Positions 1 through 11,425 are shown, counted from the first letter of the stretch. The stretch: DNA of 64,000 nt from Tetrapyrgos nigripes (GCA_013368315.1 JAACJM010000059.1:186001-250000); one strand, 5' to 3'. Numbers and translations: made by a program. Notes: a model not told the origin generated them from the sequence alone.

Positions 1-1526
1 TCTACATGATTTGGACTGGGCTTGCTTGCCTCAACTTGGGTATCAACTCCGTCGTTTGGAATAACGACGCTATCAACAGGGCTCCCGTCTGGTGCGATAT
101 CTGTACGTAGCATGCCGTTCTCTCTAATTCAACTACTCATTAATCTTGATTGTTAGCTACCCGCTTCTTCCTCGGCTCATCTGTCGCCATCCCCGCTGCC
201 TCTCTCTGTATCAACCGTCGTCTGTATCATATCTCTACCGCCAACAATGTGACTACTCGTGCTGAGAAGCGCCGGACGATTATGGTCGACCTTGCGATTG
301 GGCTGGGTATCCCTATCTTGGAGATGATCCTTCGTGAGTTTTGCGACTTGATAGCCTGAGACAGCTTCTGACACTCGGGCGCAGAATACATTCCTCAAGG
401 ACATCGTTTCAACATCTTCCAAGAGATTGGATGCTACCCCTTCACCTATAACACTTGGGTTGCCTATGTGCTCGTTTCTACGTGGCCGATTGCTATTGGT
501 TTGGTGTCGATTTCGTACTGCAGTGGGTATTCTTTTCGGATCCATGAGGTTTTGTACTCACTTCTCCATAGTTCGCAGCATCATCGCCTTCAACAAGCGT
601 CGTACTCAGTTCAAGCAACTACTTTCCAAGAACTCCAATCTGAGCTCAAACCGATTCTGGCGTCTCATGTGTCTTGCTGCAACCGAAGTCCTCCTAACCA
701 TTCCCCTTGGAGCCTACGCCATCTACCTCAACACAACTTCTTTCCCTATCCAACCTTGGATCTCCTTCGCCGATACTCACTTCGGATTCTCTCGCGTCGA
801 CTCTATCCCTTCCCTCCTCTGGAGAAGTGACAAGAGGTTGGAAACGCCCCTCGAGATTACTCGATGGTCTCCAGTCATCTGTGCCATCATCTTCTTTGGC
901 TACTTCGGACTTGCGGATGAGGCTAGGAAGAACTACAGAGCGTTTTACGGAACCGTCACGAAGAAGCTAGGTATCTCCACGGTTGGTTCAGAATCAAAGT
1001 TGGGTTCTATTGGGTACGTGCAACTCCCTGCACCCTCTCCACGTTTTTGGCTAATTTTCTTCATCGTACTTCTAGATCTAGGAGTTTCGGTTTCAGTTCC
1101 AGTGGAAACTCATCTCGGGTGCCTGTCATTGTCACGAAGGAGACCTCGAGGAAGCGGGACTCCCTCGACTCCTTCACCAACTTCTCTACCTCGGACGGCG
1201 GTGACCGTCTCTCATACAACGAGAAGACCTTCAACGGCGAGATTTCCCTTGGAGGTCTTTGTCCCAACGATGTTGGCGGTGCACTCGCGGATGCTAAGGA
1301 ATATAGCTCCCCCATCTCCGAGAGCGGATCGTCGATTATCGAATCACCAAGGGACACTGACGCTCTTTGTCTCCCCAAACCAGCGATTACGAAGGATACT
1401 ATTGAGGTCTCCTCAATCCGATACCTATCTATGGTCTCCATACCCTCCCCGTCGTTGGCAGTTGGTTCAGTGCCCAAACACCCCATAGATGCTCCCTGCT
1501 CACCATCTGGTGACAGCCTAGTTTAA
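1..1526 (+). CDS. STE3: STE3-type G-protein-coupled pheromone receptor (5' end outside window)
   Basis: This is a seven-transmembrane receptor for lipopeptide mating pheromones in the plasma membrane, encoded at the B (P/R) mating locus in Agaricomycetes. The visible exons are about 1-102, 157-333, 385-522, 572-1013 and 1076-1526, joined by four short GT-AG introns. The reading passes through family hallmarks: APVWCDIST and CINRRLY after the second helices, a TRAEKRR loop, QGHRFNIFQEIGC in the outer loop, AFNKRRTQFKQLL in the third inner loop, and PWISFADTHFGFSRVD before the last helix. The tail after about 1080 is long, Ser-rich and poorly conserved, as usual for this family. The first exon and first helix lie left of base 1. 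I looked for a CAAX pheromone precursor in 1527-2617 on both strands and found none convincing. Whether this is a mating-type or a non-mating STE3 paralogue cannot be told here. Confidence 0.93.
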
Positions 1527-2617
1527 ATTTAATGGTTCTTTCTGTTTGAATGATCTGGTATGACTTGACAAGTTTTTGGCTCAATTTCCCCGCTCCTCCT
1601 ATCGTTATCACTTCAAAAAGACCCTGGGTTCTGGAAGGGATGTTGGATTTGGATTTTCGCCGTAGCAAGCTGAATACGGCCCCTCGACGTATGGGGGAGG
1701 GGATCAATCGGAGTTTATTAAATTATTTGCGGTATTTTAACTATTTACGGAGCATAAATACATAGGCTGTATCTTTACTCGTTTGCCTCTGGTACCAATA
1801 CGAGGTCAAACGTTCTTTCACCCTGTTTTTCACGCCACAGCGTATTTCAACACAAACGAGTCCCGGTTGGCAACCGGTCACCACAGCCGTCTCCGCCCCC
1901 AGCGCTTACCGACAGTCTCTCGTTCTCTCGTGTTTGACGTAAGCCCTCTTGTCTAGGCAGTCAATCCATTCTTCCTTTGTGATCTCTCAGCTCGGACTAC
2001 CCCTAACCGCGACGTCGAGTTTCTAGCTGACTCCGCAGCTTGAAAGCTGTTCGAGGAGTTGCAGCCGATAGGAATGTTGAGTCGTGTGCAAGGCCCGTAG
2101 TGCTTTGGCTTCGAGGACGTGTAGGGCTGTCAGCTAGCATGTTATAGCTCACATATATATCCAATGATATCCTCTCTGTATCATTAGCAAAGTGTTGTGC
2201 TTTCTGCATTCTGACTTTCATTCTGGCTACGCTACATTCTTTCACACTCCTTTTAACATTACTACTCATTTATGTCTCGGTATTTTGGTATCATCACTAT
2301 TGTGTATTCCTAGATATGCTGTGAAACCCTTAGATATATCAATACAGTGTTTTGCACACGAAACAATCTCGAGTGAAGCACGTCCAACTTCGTCTCTCGC
2401 CACCATCATGAAAACTCCTGACTTTGTTTTGCTTCCCAACTTTGCTTGATGCCCATCTCTGCTCATTCTATATCAGATTACGCCTCCGCGCTGGTTTTGA
2501 CATGTACAGCAATGATTCTCCTAGGTCCCCACTGTAGCATTGCATTCTCGTCAGGTAGAAAAAGATATGCGGAAGAGGATGTAGGTGCGTTTTTGGTCTC
2601 TGAGATCTCTGTCAAGC
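1527..2617. other. Intergenic region downstream of STE3
   Basis: About 1.1 kb without a recognisable gene. Open frames here are short, lack splice partners and show no family motifs. No CAAX-ending peptide with a plausible start was seen, although pheromone genes often sit beside STE3 receptors. The right end is the 8-bp target site of the next element. Confidence 0.5.
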
Positions 2618-2625
2618 GTTAACCG
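2618..2625. repeat. Left 8-bp target-site duplication of the hAT-like element
   Basis: GTTAACCG, identical to 10574-10581 on the other side of the element. This supports a single clean insertion event. Confidence 0.88.
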
Positions 2626-3142
2626 TAGGGCTCCTAGCGGATCGGATGATCTGCCGGTCATCCAGCGATGGGGCCTCGGATGCGGATGGCGGATGGGCTT
2701 AGGTGCTTGCCTCATCCGACGGATCCCATCCGCCCATCCGACGATGGTCGTCGGATGGTGGCTGGTGGTCGGGGCTTGCCGTAGAACTATATACTAGTAC
2801 CTAATACATGACATATGCTATCAAAAAAGTAAAAAAAAAGTCCCTGAGAAACATCTCATAGAAACGTCCTACCCAAAATGGAACGCGAAGGCCTACAACG
2901 TCGGGAGCATGACCGCCCAGACCCATCGGTCATGCTTCCTGAGGGACAAAACACGCACCGAAACGCAAAAATCCTGAAGGACCAACAACTGTTACTCAAC
3001 CACTGTCAAAGCGCTGTATTGATCTGCTGCTAGGTTCATCTGTTTGCGTTGAGCAGTCACTCAGCATTGGAAAGGACCTGATAGGTTTACACCGACACTC
3101 GTTACATGCTGAGACAACGGGAGAATTGATGATTCACCGCAG

Positions 3143-3285
3143 TATTTTGGTGTTTGAGGGTGCACTCAGGGAGGACTATGAGCCTCGTTCATCGTGAAGG
3201 GTGTTTAATAGAATCGTACATGTATTTTACTCTAGTATATGTCTATAAATACGCTCATCAGTAGTAATGTTTTTCTTGTCCATAC
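3143..3285. repeat. Diverged direct repeat, copy A (inside the hAT-like element)
   Basis: This segment, starting TATTTTGG and containing GAGGACTATGAGCCTC, recurs in direct orientation at 7312-7398 and continues at 10383-10445 on the far side of the Harbinger insertion. The two copies bracket the cargo gene. They may mark an internal duplication or the ends of an older captured segment. Confidence 0.7.
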
Positions 3286-3920
3286 GCCAAATTCGCTGCT
3301 GAAATGCTCTCAAACCTCTTCGTATATCCGGCTCTCTCCAGGGCCCCCCTTAATGGAACCCAGGTATATCCAACCACGGTCACTGGGCCCAAGCTTCTCA
3401 TCGAGAAGGATCATACAGCATACATTCACACCGAAAATACAAAAATATCCGCTCGGCAGAAAGGCGTACAGAAACACATTTTTGTACAGAAACATCTTAT
3501 ATCAGTACAATAATGTCATCTATCCGTCGAGCGGATATTTTTGTCCTTTCGGCGTGATTAAATTTGCCATTTGTTCGGATGATGTACATTTACGCCCTAT
3601 GTAAATCCTCTATGATTAGCGCTGTGTACACAGCACTTGTTCTCATACTTGTCATTGGTGGTGTGGCCCTTATACATATATAAGAACCTCAATGATTCGA
3701 CATGCTGCCTGCAGGACCTGAGGCCTGAGAACCCCTCCTTGTCATATGGAGCACGCGTCCATTCAGATCTCTGCCTGAGGAAAACGTGTGTTTACTATTC
3801 CTTGGTGTCTTCCCCTCACATTGTTACTAACTTCAGTTCAGCAGATAGCTACGAAAAGAAATTGTGAGCAAATCCTCAATACTTTTCAAACCTTTGTTTG
3901 ATTATTGGTACAGTACAGAC

Positions 3921-6900
3921 ATGTCTGATAGCACCAGTGGCAATTTCAGAAATACCATCACCGATGGCATCCAGGAGATCTCCGCATTACTTCCCCTGCT
4001 AGGAACTGAGCAGTGTGAGGAGCACATCAGTTCTGGCTTGACTAGAGGCTACTTCTATGTTGCTGCTACTCCCTTATCCATTTTCAGCAGTCTCGGATTA
4101 GCTAAGGCTGCGTTCAAAACCCTGGTTGCGAGCATCTACATCCCCTCTTGGAATTCCCATGGCGCACGGATATTGGCCAATGCCAGGTTTTGGGGAGTGG
4201 GAGATAACCTACCATTGATCCTGCTTGACCAGGAAAAGCGACTGGAGAAAGAAGAGGCTGCTGTTGAGGAGAAGTCGAAGGAGAAGTCGGAGTTACCACT
4301 GGCATGGGGAGCGCGGTTGGAGTGCTGTAAACCTCAGAAACATGGACATAACTTTCCCTCCCCTCAATATCTTGCTGGTTCCCGTCTTCATTCACTCCTC
4401 AAAGACCTCCGTGTCCACGAGGACTCCAGTATTACCGTCTGTACCCGCTGCACTGAATGGAATATTTTCATGATAGCCTCTATGGCTGTTTCATGCCTCC
4501 TTAGCATTGTCCCATATATCTATCTCAACATAAATAACAAACTCCCACCCTTTACTCGTTGGGCCTTTCCTGTCACCAGGGCACTTGGTGGCTTTCTCTG
4601 TGCCACCATGATCCCATTGATCATCGAAATACAATTATGCGTGATAGTGGAGGAACAGCTTCAAAAATGCGCTAGAAAAGAACCCAAACTTCTGGTTCAT
4701 CAGGATGGACAACTTCACTGCTTTCTCTCGATTTTTCAAATCCTTTTGTTCTTCAGGGTGGTCGGTTCAGTAGCTGGCTACATCGGTTGCTTCACCGTCA
4801 TCCAGAATTCCTCGAAACCTCTGGCTACCTTAAGCTGGCTTCTTTTGGAAGCTGGTCTGTCGATTCTGCATAATTCTGTGGGGTGTAAATCCAGAATATG
4901 ACGATGCACCTCCATTTTCCCTCTCCATCAAACTAAACAATGATCCTCCCTTACCTACTTGTGATAAATTTGGGTATGAGATAGAAGAAGAGCTCATGCT
5001 ACCAATGGTTCGAGCAGATGACTTTCTGCCCGAGATCACATCATACATCAGTCAGGTGGAATGCTTCAATGATCTTCAATATGCTCTATACTACACTCTC
5101 ACTCATGAAAGTGAAAGTGACAAGAGACCACTACTCTATATCACTGTGTTTGATTTGACAGAACGCACTGGTTGGATATATACATGTGCATCCCCCTCCT
5201 CTCCCTCTTCTGCTCCCTCATCATCAGCCACATCCTCCCCTACCTTCAAAATCCTCTGTGCCTGATCAGTCAACGTTGATGAGCATAATGTCCCACAAGC
5301 AAAGATAGACATTCCAAAATGAGGGATTCGTCTGCTAGGTCATGACATAGAGGAAAAAGTTAAAGCACATTACCAGTCTATTGTGGACTAGCTGATGTTA
5401 CAATTTGGTGACAAACATCTTCAACAGGAGGGACCTCTCATCCCAAGGCATGGTATGGTGATTCCACATCATATTCCCCTTCAACAAGGTTATGAAACAC
5501 TCTTCACGAAGTGGACTCTGATGACGAGTGATACAAGAAGTCAGCGGTTACAATATGAGGATAGGCAGCATGTCATGGAAGCAGTAGAAGGAAAATTAGA
5601 AGATGGAGCATGGCACAATGGCTTGTTGTTTCTCAACTTTTCATCCAAATGGAGGGAAATTGAGAAGAAAGTTCTTGAATTGTACTGCAACATTGATGAC
5701 AAGATTATAGAGTGCACCACCTGGCTCAGAGCGAGATTGACATCTCTAGGGGAGAAGGAACATGTAGTGAATATGGTGTTGAAAGTTTACTGGAGGGACA
5801 TGGAGAAGGGACTTTTAAAGGAAGTTCATTGCTGGGACTGCAAGTTGTGGGACTGTCATCAGCAGATGACCAAAGAACTTGACAGTGACTGCCTGAAAGA
5901 ACAGGCAGTCTGTGATTGGAGTACCAACACATGGAACCAGCTGAATGACCAAGTCTGTTGTATGGAAGGAAGAACGAAAAAGTTGGAGTATGAACTCAAT
6001 GAACTCAATGAATATCAATTTTGGGGTAGCTGGGGTCGCCTTATAGAGAGCATGACCAGCGAGCATCCAAGCTGAGACTTCGAAGTTTCTTCAGATGGTT
6101 ACAACCACTATCTCGATCCACTTCCTCGTCAAATATGATCTATCATGAAAAATCTCCGACAGCAGCTACTCCAACGTTGCACCAGCCTTAATCTCCAAAG
6201 CAGCCAATCACTGTTTGGATGTAGGATGATAGACCTGCTTGAACTCAGTCTTACTTGAAACAGGCTGGAGATCTGGAACAAAGTTGTTTCCAATCTGGCA
6301 TTGATGGAGTTCTCAAGGCTAACCTGTTCAAAGATACAATTTTGCAGGTGCAATTTGGGAATGTATGGGAAAAGTGGACCTCTTCCCCCTTCTCCGACAC
6401 CTTGGCTAGCCTTAAAGCTGTTGTGGGTGAAATGCCAAAGTTGACATCCATTTATTTCGCCTTTCAGCACACAATTACCAAGGAGATGGCCACTACCCTG
6501 CATGAAATTATGCTTGAAAGGGGCCATAGCATCCATATCTATGCTGGTGAGGAGTGGGATCAATGGGAGGAAACTCCAGCAGCAGAGATAGCTCAAGAGA
6601 CCTCGCCTAGTATCTCCCTGTGGGGTTTTAATGCCTTTGGCAATTTCGACAAAATGGTGACAATAAAAGACAAGTCACGAATTGCTCTCAATTTCCAGGC
6701 TCCAACGGAAGGCAATGTGATACTGAAGATCATTCACAAGTACACCTATTTTCAAAGCACCAGTATAACCATCACCAGAGACAAGAAAAGTCTCATGAAG
6801 GTCCCGTTGAAAACAGAGCTGAACTTTACACAGAGACAATAGAGCTGAAGGCACAGGAACATTTTGCTCCAGGAGTTTACAGCACTGTGGAGTTGACTGT

Positions 6901-6996
6901 CACTAGAGGGGGATACATCTTGCAGAGCCTGGAGCTTGCCGCTGAAGATGGAATACTGCTATTATCGATACCTTGGAGAACTGAGGGAGGAAGAAA
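3921..6996 (+). pseudogene. Decayed gene for a multi-pass membrane / coiled-coil protein of unknown function (transposon cargo)
   Basis: An open frame from about 3921 (start chosen at MSDSTSG; an upstream ATG exists at 3864) runs to 4901. It shows an N-terminal conserved-looking block (ISALLPLLGTEQCEEHISSG, then YFYVAATPLSIFSSLG), a charged linker rich in Glu/Lys, and two or three hydrophobic segments. The frame then shifts near 4870, apparently by a 2-nt loss, and continues as ILWGVNPEYDDAPPFSL to 5265. Stops follow at about 5263-5265, 5320 and 5391. An acidic, probably helical part runs 5395-6075, and another open block runs 6255-6842 before a further shift leads to a beta-rich tail ending near 6996. 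The N-terminal block resembles, from memory, an unnamed family common in mushroom genomes. With this many breaks I call it a pseudogene, though some breaks could be introns. Confidence 0.55.
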
Positions 6997-7603
6997 GCAG
7001 TGAAGAAGACAAGGATGAAGGTAGTGAAGAAGGTGACAAGGAAGGTGATGAGCAGGTGGGTATTGAAGGTGTTGTGTTGAGATGAGTGAAGAAGCAGGCA
7101 CTGTGCCGGTGGCAAGTAGCAGATGGCTTAACAATCTTCCTTCCTTCCTCATTTTGCTTAATCAATACAGTCATAGTTTAATCTCCTTTTCTGTCCTTCC
7201 CGCAGTCTACAATAAATGTATAGTACCCAAAGAAATGATTCAATGTTGCCTGTCATGATCTTCAACAAAGGCTGGACAGAGTATTTCTGGTGCAGATCTC
7301 CCTCCTGAGCCTATTTTGGTCTTTGAGGGCACACTCAGGGAGGACTATGAGCCTCATTCATCATCAAGGGTGTTTAATAGAATCATACAAGTATCTTAGG
7401 CCCCGTTCTGTAACTGGGATAAGATAAGGCTGTGCCTGCCAAAAATATTCTGTAGGATAGGATAGGCAAATTTATTGATTGATGGTTACTATCCCACTGT
7501 TGCGCGTTTGGTAAACTGTCGGATTGGATAGACTTCAAATACTATATGCGTGAGAATTTCCTCTTCCTTCTCTCCCTCTTCCTTCTTTCTTTCCTCCTGC
7601 TCT

Positions 7604-8812
7604 ATGGACGAGCCCAGCAACAAAGAAAATCAAGAACCCAACACTGGGGCACCTGACCCAGTCACTCCTGCTCCAAAAAAGTGTGGGGGCAGACCTCATG
7701 GCTCCAAAAACAAGCCTAAGGACCCATCCCAACTGAAAGCAACTCCGAAAAAGAAGACTACCAACAACAGCCCAAAAACTGCAGAGAAGCCCAAGACACC
7801 TTGTCCCCATGCTGTTCATAGTGCAGCCAATGACAAGACAATGGTGGGAGAGTTACTAGAGCAGAAGCAGGAGGGGAATAACACAGACGATGGTGGTTGG
7901 AAGGGCAAGGCCATCACTGCTGTTGTTCTTGCACTGGCTGGGAGTGAGGTGGAGAGTGGTGGAGCACTGAAGTCTGACCAGAGTGTCCATGACCATTGGG
8001 ACTATGTGCGTACAGGCTTTTTCTTTATTTTGAGTGAACTTATGCCATTCCTTTCAGCTCAAAGGCAAGTTTAATATCTTCAGGACGTTGGCTGAGAAGT
8101 CTGGCTAGGGTTGGGATGAGGAAAATCAGTGTGTTGAAGCGAGTGATGAACAATGGGAGGCTTTAGCTCAGGTAAGACATCTTTATCTCTTTTTGTTTTT
8201 GATGCAAACTGAGTTATTTTTTTTGTACATTGTAGGTTGATGCCCGTCTTGCTAGCTACTGGGGTCTTTTCCAATTTACTTGGAGATGATGGAACTCCTG
8301 TGAGGGGCTTTAGCTACTGGTGTCCATGCTTATCATGCTGGTAAGGACAGTGATACAACAGCTACTTCATCCTCTGAGGATGAAAGTGAGAAGGATGCTA
8401 CTCCTGCTCCCAAAAAGGTACATACCTGATCCTTTTTTCAATACTGACATGTGTTGATGCCTGTTTGCAGAGCTTGAAACATAAGGCATCTGCTCTTGCT
8501 GATACTCCAGGCCCCAAGCTTGGTCGTTGTGAGCGGGCAGGTGGCCAATCATCTACTTCTTCATTGCTGATGCATATGTCTCAAGCAATGAGTGATGTTG
8601 CTTCAGCTATGAAAGGTGACAGTGATGATTCATTTAAGGAATCTAAGAAGCGGGCTTGTGAACTGGTACAAGGTGAAGCAGATTTGGCATTAGGTGATAA
8701 AGCCAAACTTCTCTTGCTCATTTCAAAGGATGGTGACTTTGCAGAACTTCTTGTTAATACTGATGATGTTGAACTTCGTACCAAGATCTTAAAGTTGAAG
8801 CTTCAGGAGTAG
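7604..8812 (+). pseudogene. Harbinger Myb/SANT-like DNA-binding accessory protein, broken
   Basis: In active PIF/Harbinger elements this second protein binds subterminal DNA and helps import the transposase. The start is placed at MDEPSNKENQEP (7604). An AT-hook-like GRPHGSKNKPK lies near residue 30. After an intron (donor in TATGTGCGT, acceptor about 8058) the frame reads LKGKFNIFRTLAEKSG, then an in-frame TAG (8105-8107), then GWDEENQCVEASDEQWEAL, which is the heart of a Myb/SANT-like domain. Further frame breaks follow near 8275-8310. The C-terminal exon (from about 8471 to 8812) is a helical, Lys/Glu-rich region. The stop sits inside the conserved domain where related proteins have an ordinary residue. 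Confidence 0.75.
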
Positions 8813-8824
8813 ATAGTCTTAGTA

Positions 8825-10194
8825 CTATTGTTGTGCTAAATATGACTGATAGTCCTTCCACATCCTCTCTGCAATTTGATCCCACCTTGTGTTTGCCCTT
8901 GCTCTTTCAGCAGTAGTCACCCGGCTTCCCAAAATTCCCTTGTCATCCTCAATCTCCCTAGCTCCTGAACCACTTGAGCCTGATGCACCTGTTGCTGCAT
9001 TAAAAATATGATTCAGTTTCTCAGCATTATCAGTAGGATCCAAGCGGTGAATAAAGTTATGAAGAGCAGCTGCAGCTGGTGGAAGTTTGACTTGTGTCTG
9101 GAAAGGATACTCTGGTGCTACTGTGAGGATTTTGAACCTCCTCTTGTCAACACCAAAGATACGCTCAATGACGTTTCGAAGTTGAGCATGACGTAGATTG
9201 TACAATTCCTTGGGATCACGAGGTCTGTATGAGTTGAAGTAAGCACAAAATACCTCTTCCAGACAGCTATGAAGCTTACCATAGTGAAACCTGTTCCCAC
9301 TCTTTCATGTGGTAGTGCACACCACGATATGGTACCAGCAAAACATCACAAGAAGGAAAGCCTGCATCGGCAAGATAGATCTTTCCCTCTGGAATGAGGA
9401 AATCAGTCTGTCAAGCATCATCAAAAAACACGACCATCAGCTGTGCTCCCTTCCCATCTGCTTAGCATATAACAAAACTCCATGCCAAATGTGCAACCCG
9501 CAAGAACATTCTGGGAGATGAAGCCTTTGCAATTACGAAAGTGGGGTATAGCATCAGCACTAACACATGCATGAAAGTGGCATCCATCAATAGCCCCAAT
9601 GCAATCATCAAAGTAACCAGAAAACTTGGGATTGCTGGATATCTCCTCTGGAATGTCTGTGGAGGGCAGCTTGACATACTTGTGGTAAAAAGCCCCACAG
9701 AGCATATTCAAGACTTGGTTGAAGTAGCTTTGGTCCAATGATTAGAAAGTGCAACATGTTTTTTGATCAGCTACTTACTGCAAGATTGTATCCCCTCCTC
9801 GTTGGAAGTGCTCCTGCAACTCTCTATTGGAGCATGTAGATACCATGGTATGAAGGAATATTGCCACTTTCTCTTCAGCAGAGACATAACGGCTATCCTT
9901 TAATCCACATGTATTGGATAGCTCCTGTACAAGTCCATGGAAAACCCTCTTGTTCATGCCAAACATTCTCCGAAAGCGTTCATTTCGACCTGTCTCCAAA
10001 TAATCAAGCTAAAGTGAAGGAAAGAAGTGTGTTTTGTATATACCTTTCAACATGTCCTCTAGCCACATCTGTCCTATGAATATACCAGATAGAAATGGCC
10101 TTCTGCGCTGGCTAGTAGCTGCAGCACCAGCAGCAGTCACCATGAGGAAGGCTGCAATTTGTTTGTTGCGTGTTGTGGGCCTGTAACAGACCAT
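8825..10194 (-). pseudogene. PIF/Harbinger DDE transposase (HARBI1-like, DDE_Tnp_4 fold), broken
   Basis: Minus-strand exons can be chained from about 10194 through 9999-9775, 9738-9421, and so on to 8825. The catalytic region shows the first Asp in CIGAIDGCHF, the second in IYLADAGFPSCD, and the Glu in LRNVIERIFGVDKRRF, so the DDE triad is still readable. Between the first and second Asp, at about 9413-9421, a run of six T and an adjacent TGA break the expected reading GRVFDDA..QTDFLIPEG. Correct reading there needs a one-base shift and also meets a stop. An additional shift is likely near 9290. The copy is therefore probably dead, but recently so, because the motifs remain crisp. Confidence 0.8.
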
Positions 10195-10573
10195 CGATGT
10201 GGTGGTTTTTGCAAGAGATCAGACACGCGATAAAGTAAATAGGGGTTTCACACGGTCAAGCCATTCCGACGGAACGAATTTATTGGTTTCCTTGTCCAAC
10301 GCTTGTCGGACAGATATATCAAAAAACGTCATGAGTATTTATATTCCACTATCCTATCTTATCCCGGTTACAGAACGGGGCCTTAATCTTATATACATCT
10401 ATAAGTACGGTCATCTGTATTAATCTTTTTTTTCTCGTATTGACATTTTTTTTCTTACTTCCATCCGACGATGATCGGTCAATCTGACGGATGACCATCC
10501 GCCGATGCGGATTGGCGTTGAGAAAGTACCTATCCGCACCGATGCATCCTCATCCGATCCGCTAGGAGCCCTA

Positions 10574-10581
10574 GTTAACCG
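10574..10581. repeat. Right 8-bp target-site duplication of the hAT-like element
   Basis: GTTAACCG, identical to 2618-2625. It lies about 40 bp from the broken end of the dehydrogenase remnant. Confidence 0.88.
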
Positions 10582-10618
10582 GCTTCGGCAGAGGTGTTAC
10601 GGTTCTTGATGTGCAGTT

Positions 10619-10915
10619 CTACACTGCATACTCGTTCTCAAACACTCCACTAGCAAAAAAGACTTTGTCACCGACATCCACCACCTCCCCAGCAATAACT
10701 AAACCCAAGATGATTGGATATTTACTATCTTCAGCGTACATGATTCCTAATGTCTGTATTTTCTGGTCAGCGGGATTGAGCGCGACATCGTGGACCTTGA
10801 CGAGAAGCTCATTGGGAAGTGCATGAAGTGGTTTGGGGATGGTCCGGGATAAAATGAAGGAGCCTTGCTTGGATGGGAGGATAAGGGCTTTTTGGTATTC
10901 GTGCGACTGAGGCAT
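10619..10915 (-). pseudogene. 5' fragment of a zinc-type alcohol dehydrogenase / enoyl reductase (MDR) gene
   Basis: The minus-strand frame starting at MPQSHEYQKALIL (10915) reads the N-terminal GroES-like fold of medium-chain dehydrogenases: LPNELLVKVHDVALNPADQK, then YPIILGLVIAGEVVDVG, DKVFF and FENEYAV, followed by a TAG. The usual segment between VVDVG and DKVFF is about ten residues short, and the nucleotide-binding domain is absent. Fusing the DNA across the hAT-like element (joining 2617 to 10582) does not restore a downstream dehydrogenase frame. The gene was therefore probably already broken or truncated when the element arrived. An upstream in-frame ATG at 11008 exists but is less likely. 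Confidence 0.65.
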
Positions 10916-11425
10916 AGTAATGTGCCAACTGAAACGCTGAACTACTCGAGCACGGTGTATTGTTCGCATGAATCTTTTTATACGTAGCTCATTCTCTAAC
11001 CCTAGCAACAGCCTGATTAATGGGTCCTACCTTGGCAGCTTCTCCTGATTGATGGACTCCTAGTCCCCTGTTGGCGCACAGAATTGGCCATGACTAAGGC
11101 GGAATTCGAACAGAAACACCGTCCACCAGCCCGCATTGAAGCGTCCGCCGTGACTTCGTGTTTCGCAAGACGAGAAAGAATCCGAGGTAGGCTGGTGACT
11201 CCAGCCAAATTGGAACAGAAAAAAAATCATCTTTTATTGATATTACATTGGTGTGTTTGTATAATAATACTTAGACAACAAGTTTCTCTAAATACCCGAA
11301 TAAGTTATCGAAAGAGAGCTCCAGAAAATATATAAAGTCTGCTGCCAATTATTCACTTTCTTACTTGGGGCTACGAAGGGGAGTGATCGTCAGCTATTAT
11401 CATTAAGGGGGACACACGATAAGAC
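10916..11425. other. Intergenic region
   Basis: Short overlapping open frames on both strands, none with recognisable motifs. It lies between the dehydrogenase stub and the 3' end of the peroxidase gene. Confidence 0.4.

Larger units (their letters stand above)
7399..10382. mobile_element. PIF/Harbinger DNA transposon, 2.98 kb, complete but inactivated
   Basis: The left end GGCCCCGTTCTGTAACTGGG (7399) pairs with an inverted right end ending at 10382 (reverse complement GGCCCCGTTCTGTAACCGGG). Both ends abut TTA (7396-7398 and 10383-10385), the 3-bp TWA target duplication typical of PIF/Harbinger. Inside are the two standard genes in convergent orientation. One is a Myb/SANT-like DNA-binding protein on the plus strand (7604-8812) and the other a DDE transposase on the minus strand (8825-10194). 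Their 3' ends lie about 13 bp apart. Both genes carry stops or frameshifts, so this copy should not make working protein. Confidence 0.9.
7312..10445. repeat. Diverged direct repeat, copy B, split by the Harbinger insertion
   Basis: The left part is 7312-7398 and the right part is 10383-10445. Joining them across the Harbinger element restores alignment with copy A at 3143-3285. This confirms the Harbinger ends and shows it arrived after the repeat formed. Confidence 0.7.
2626..10573. mobile_element. hAT-like DNA transposon, 7.9 kb, with cargo and a nested Harbinger element
   Basis: The left end reads TAGGGCTCCTAGCGGATCGG and the right end is its inverted copy (matching bases about 2626-2649 and 10550-10573). 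Both ends are flanked by the same octamer GTTAACCG (2618-2625 and 10574-10581). An 8-bp duplication with a TAGGG-type inverted end is the signature of the hAT superfamily. Subterminal zones (2640-2765 and 10465-10560) are crowded with CGGATG/CATCCG hexamers, as expected for transposase-binding arrays. No hAT transposase is recognisable inside, so this copy is probably non-autonomous. The interior holds a decayed multi-exon gene (about 3921-6996), a diverged direct repeat of about 130 bp, and a complete PIF/Harbinger element at 7399-10382. Without the Harbinger insertion the element is about 4.96 kb. Confidence 0.85.

Noticed and set aside
2003..2035. A minus-strand C-G-V-S ending before a stop, checked as a CAAX pheromone precursor near STE3
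   Set aside because: No suitable ATG or precursor-like sequence upstream in that frame; likely chance.
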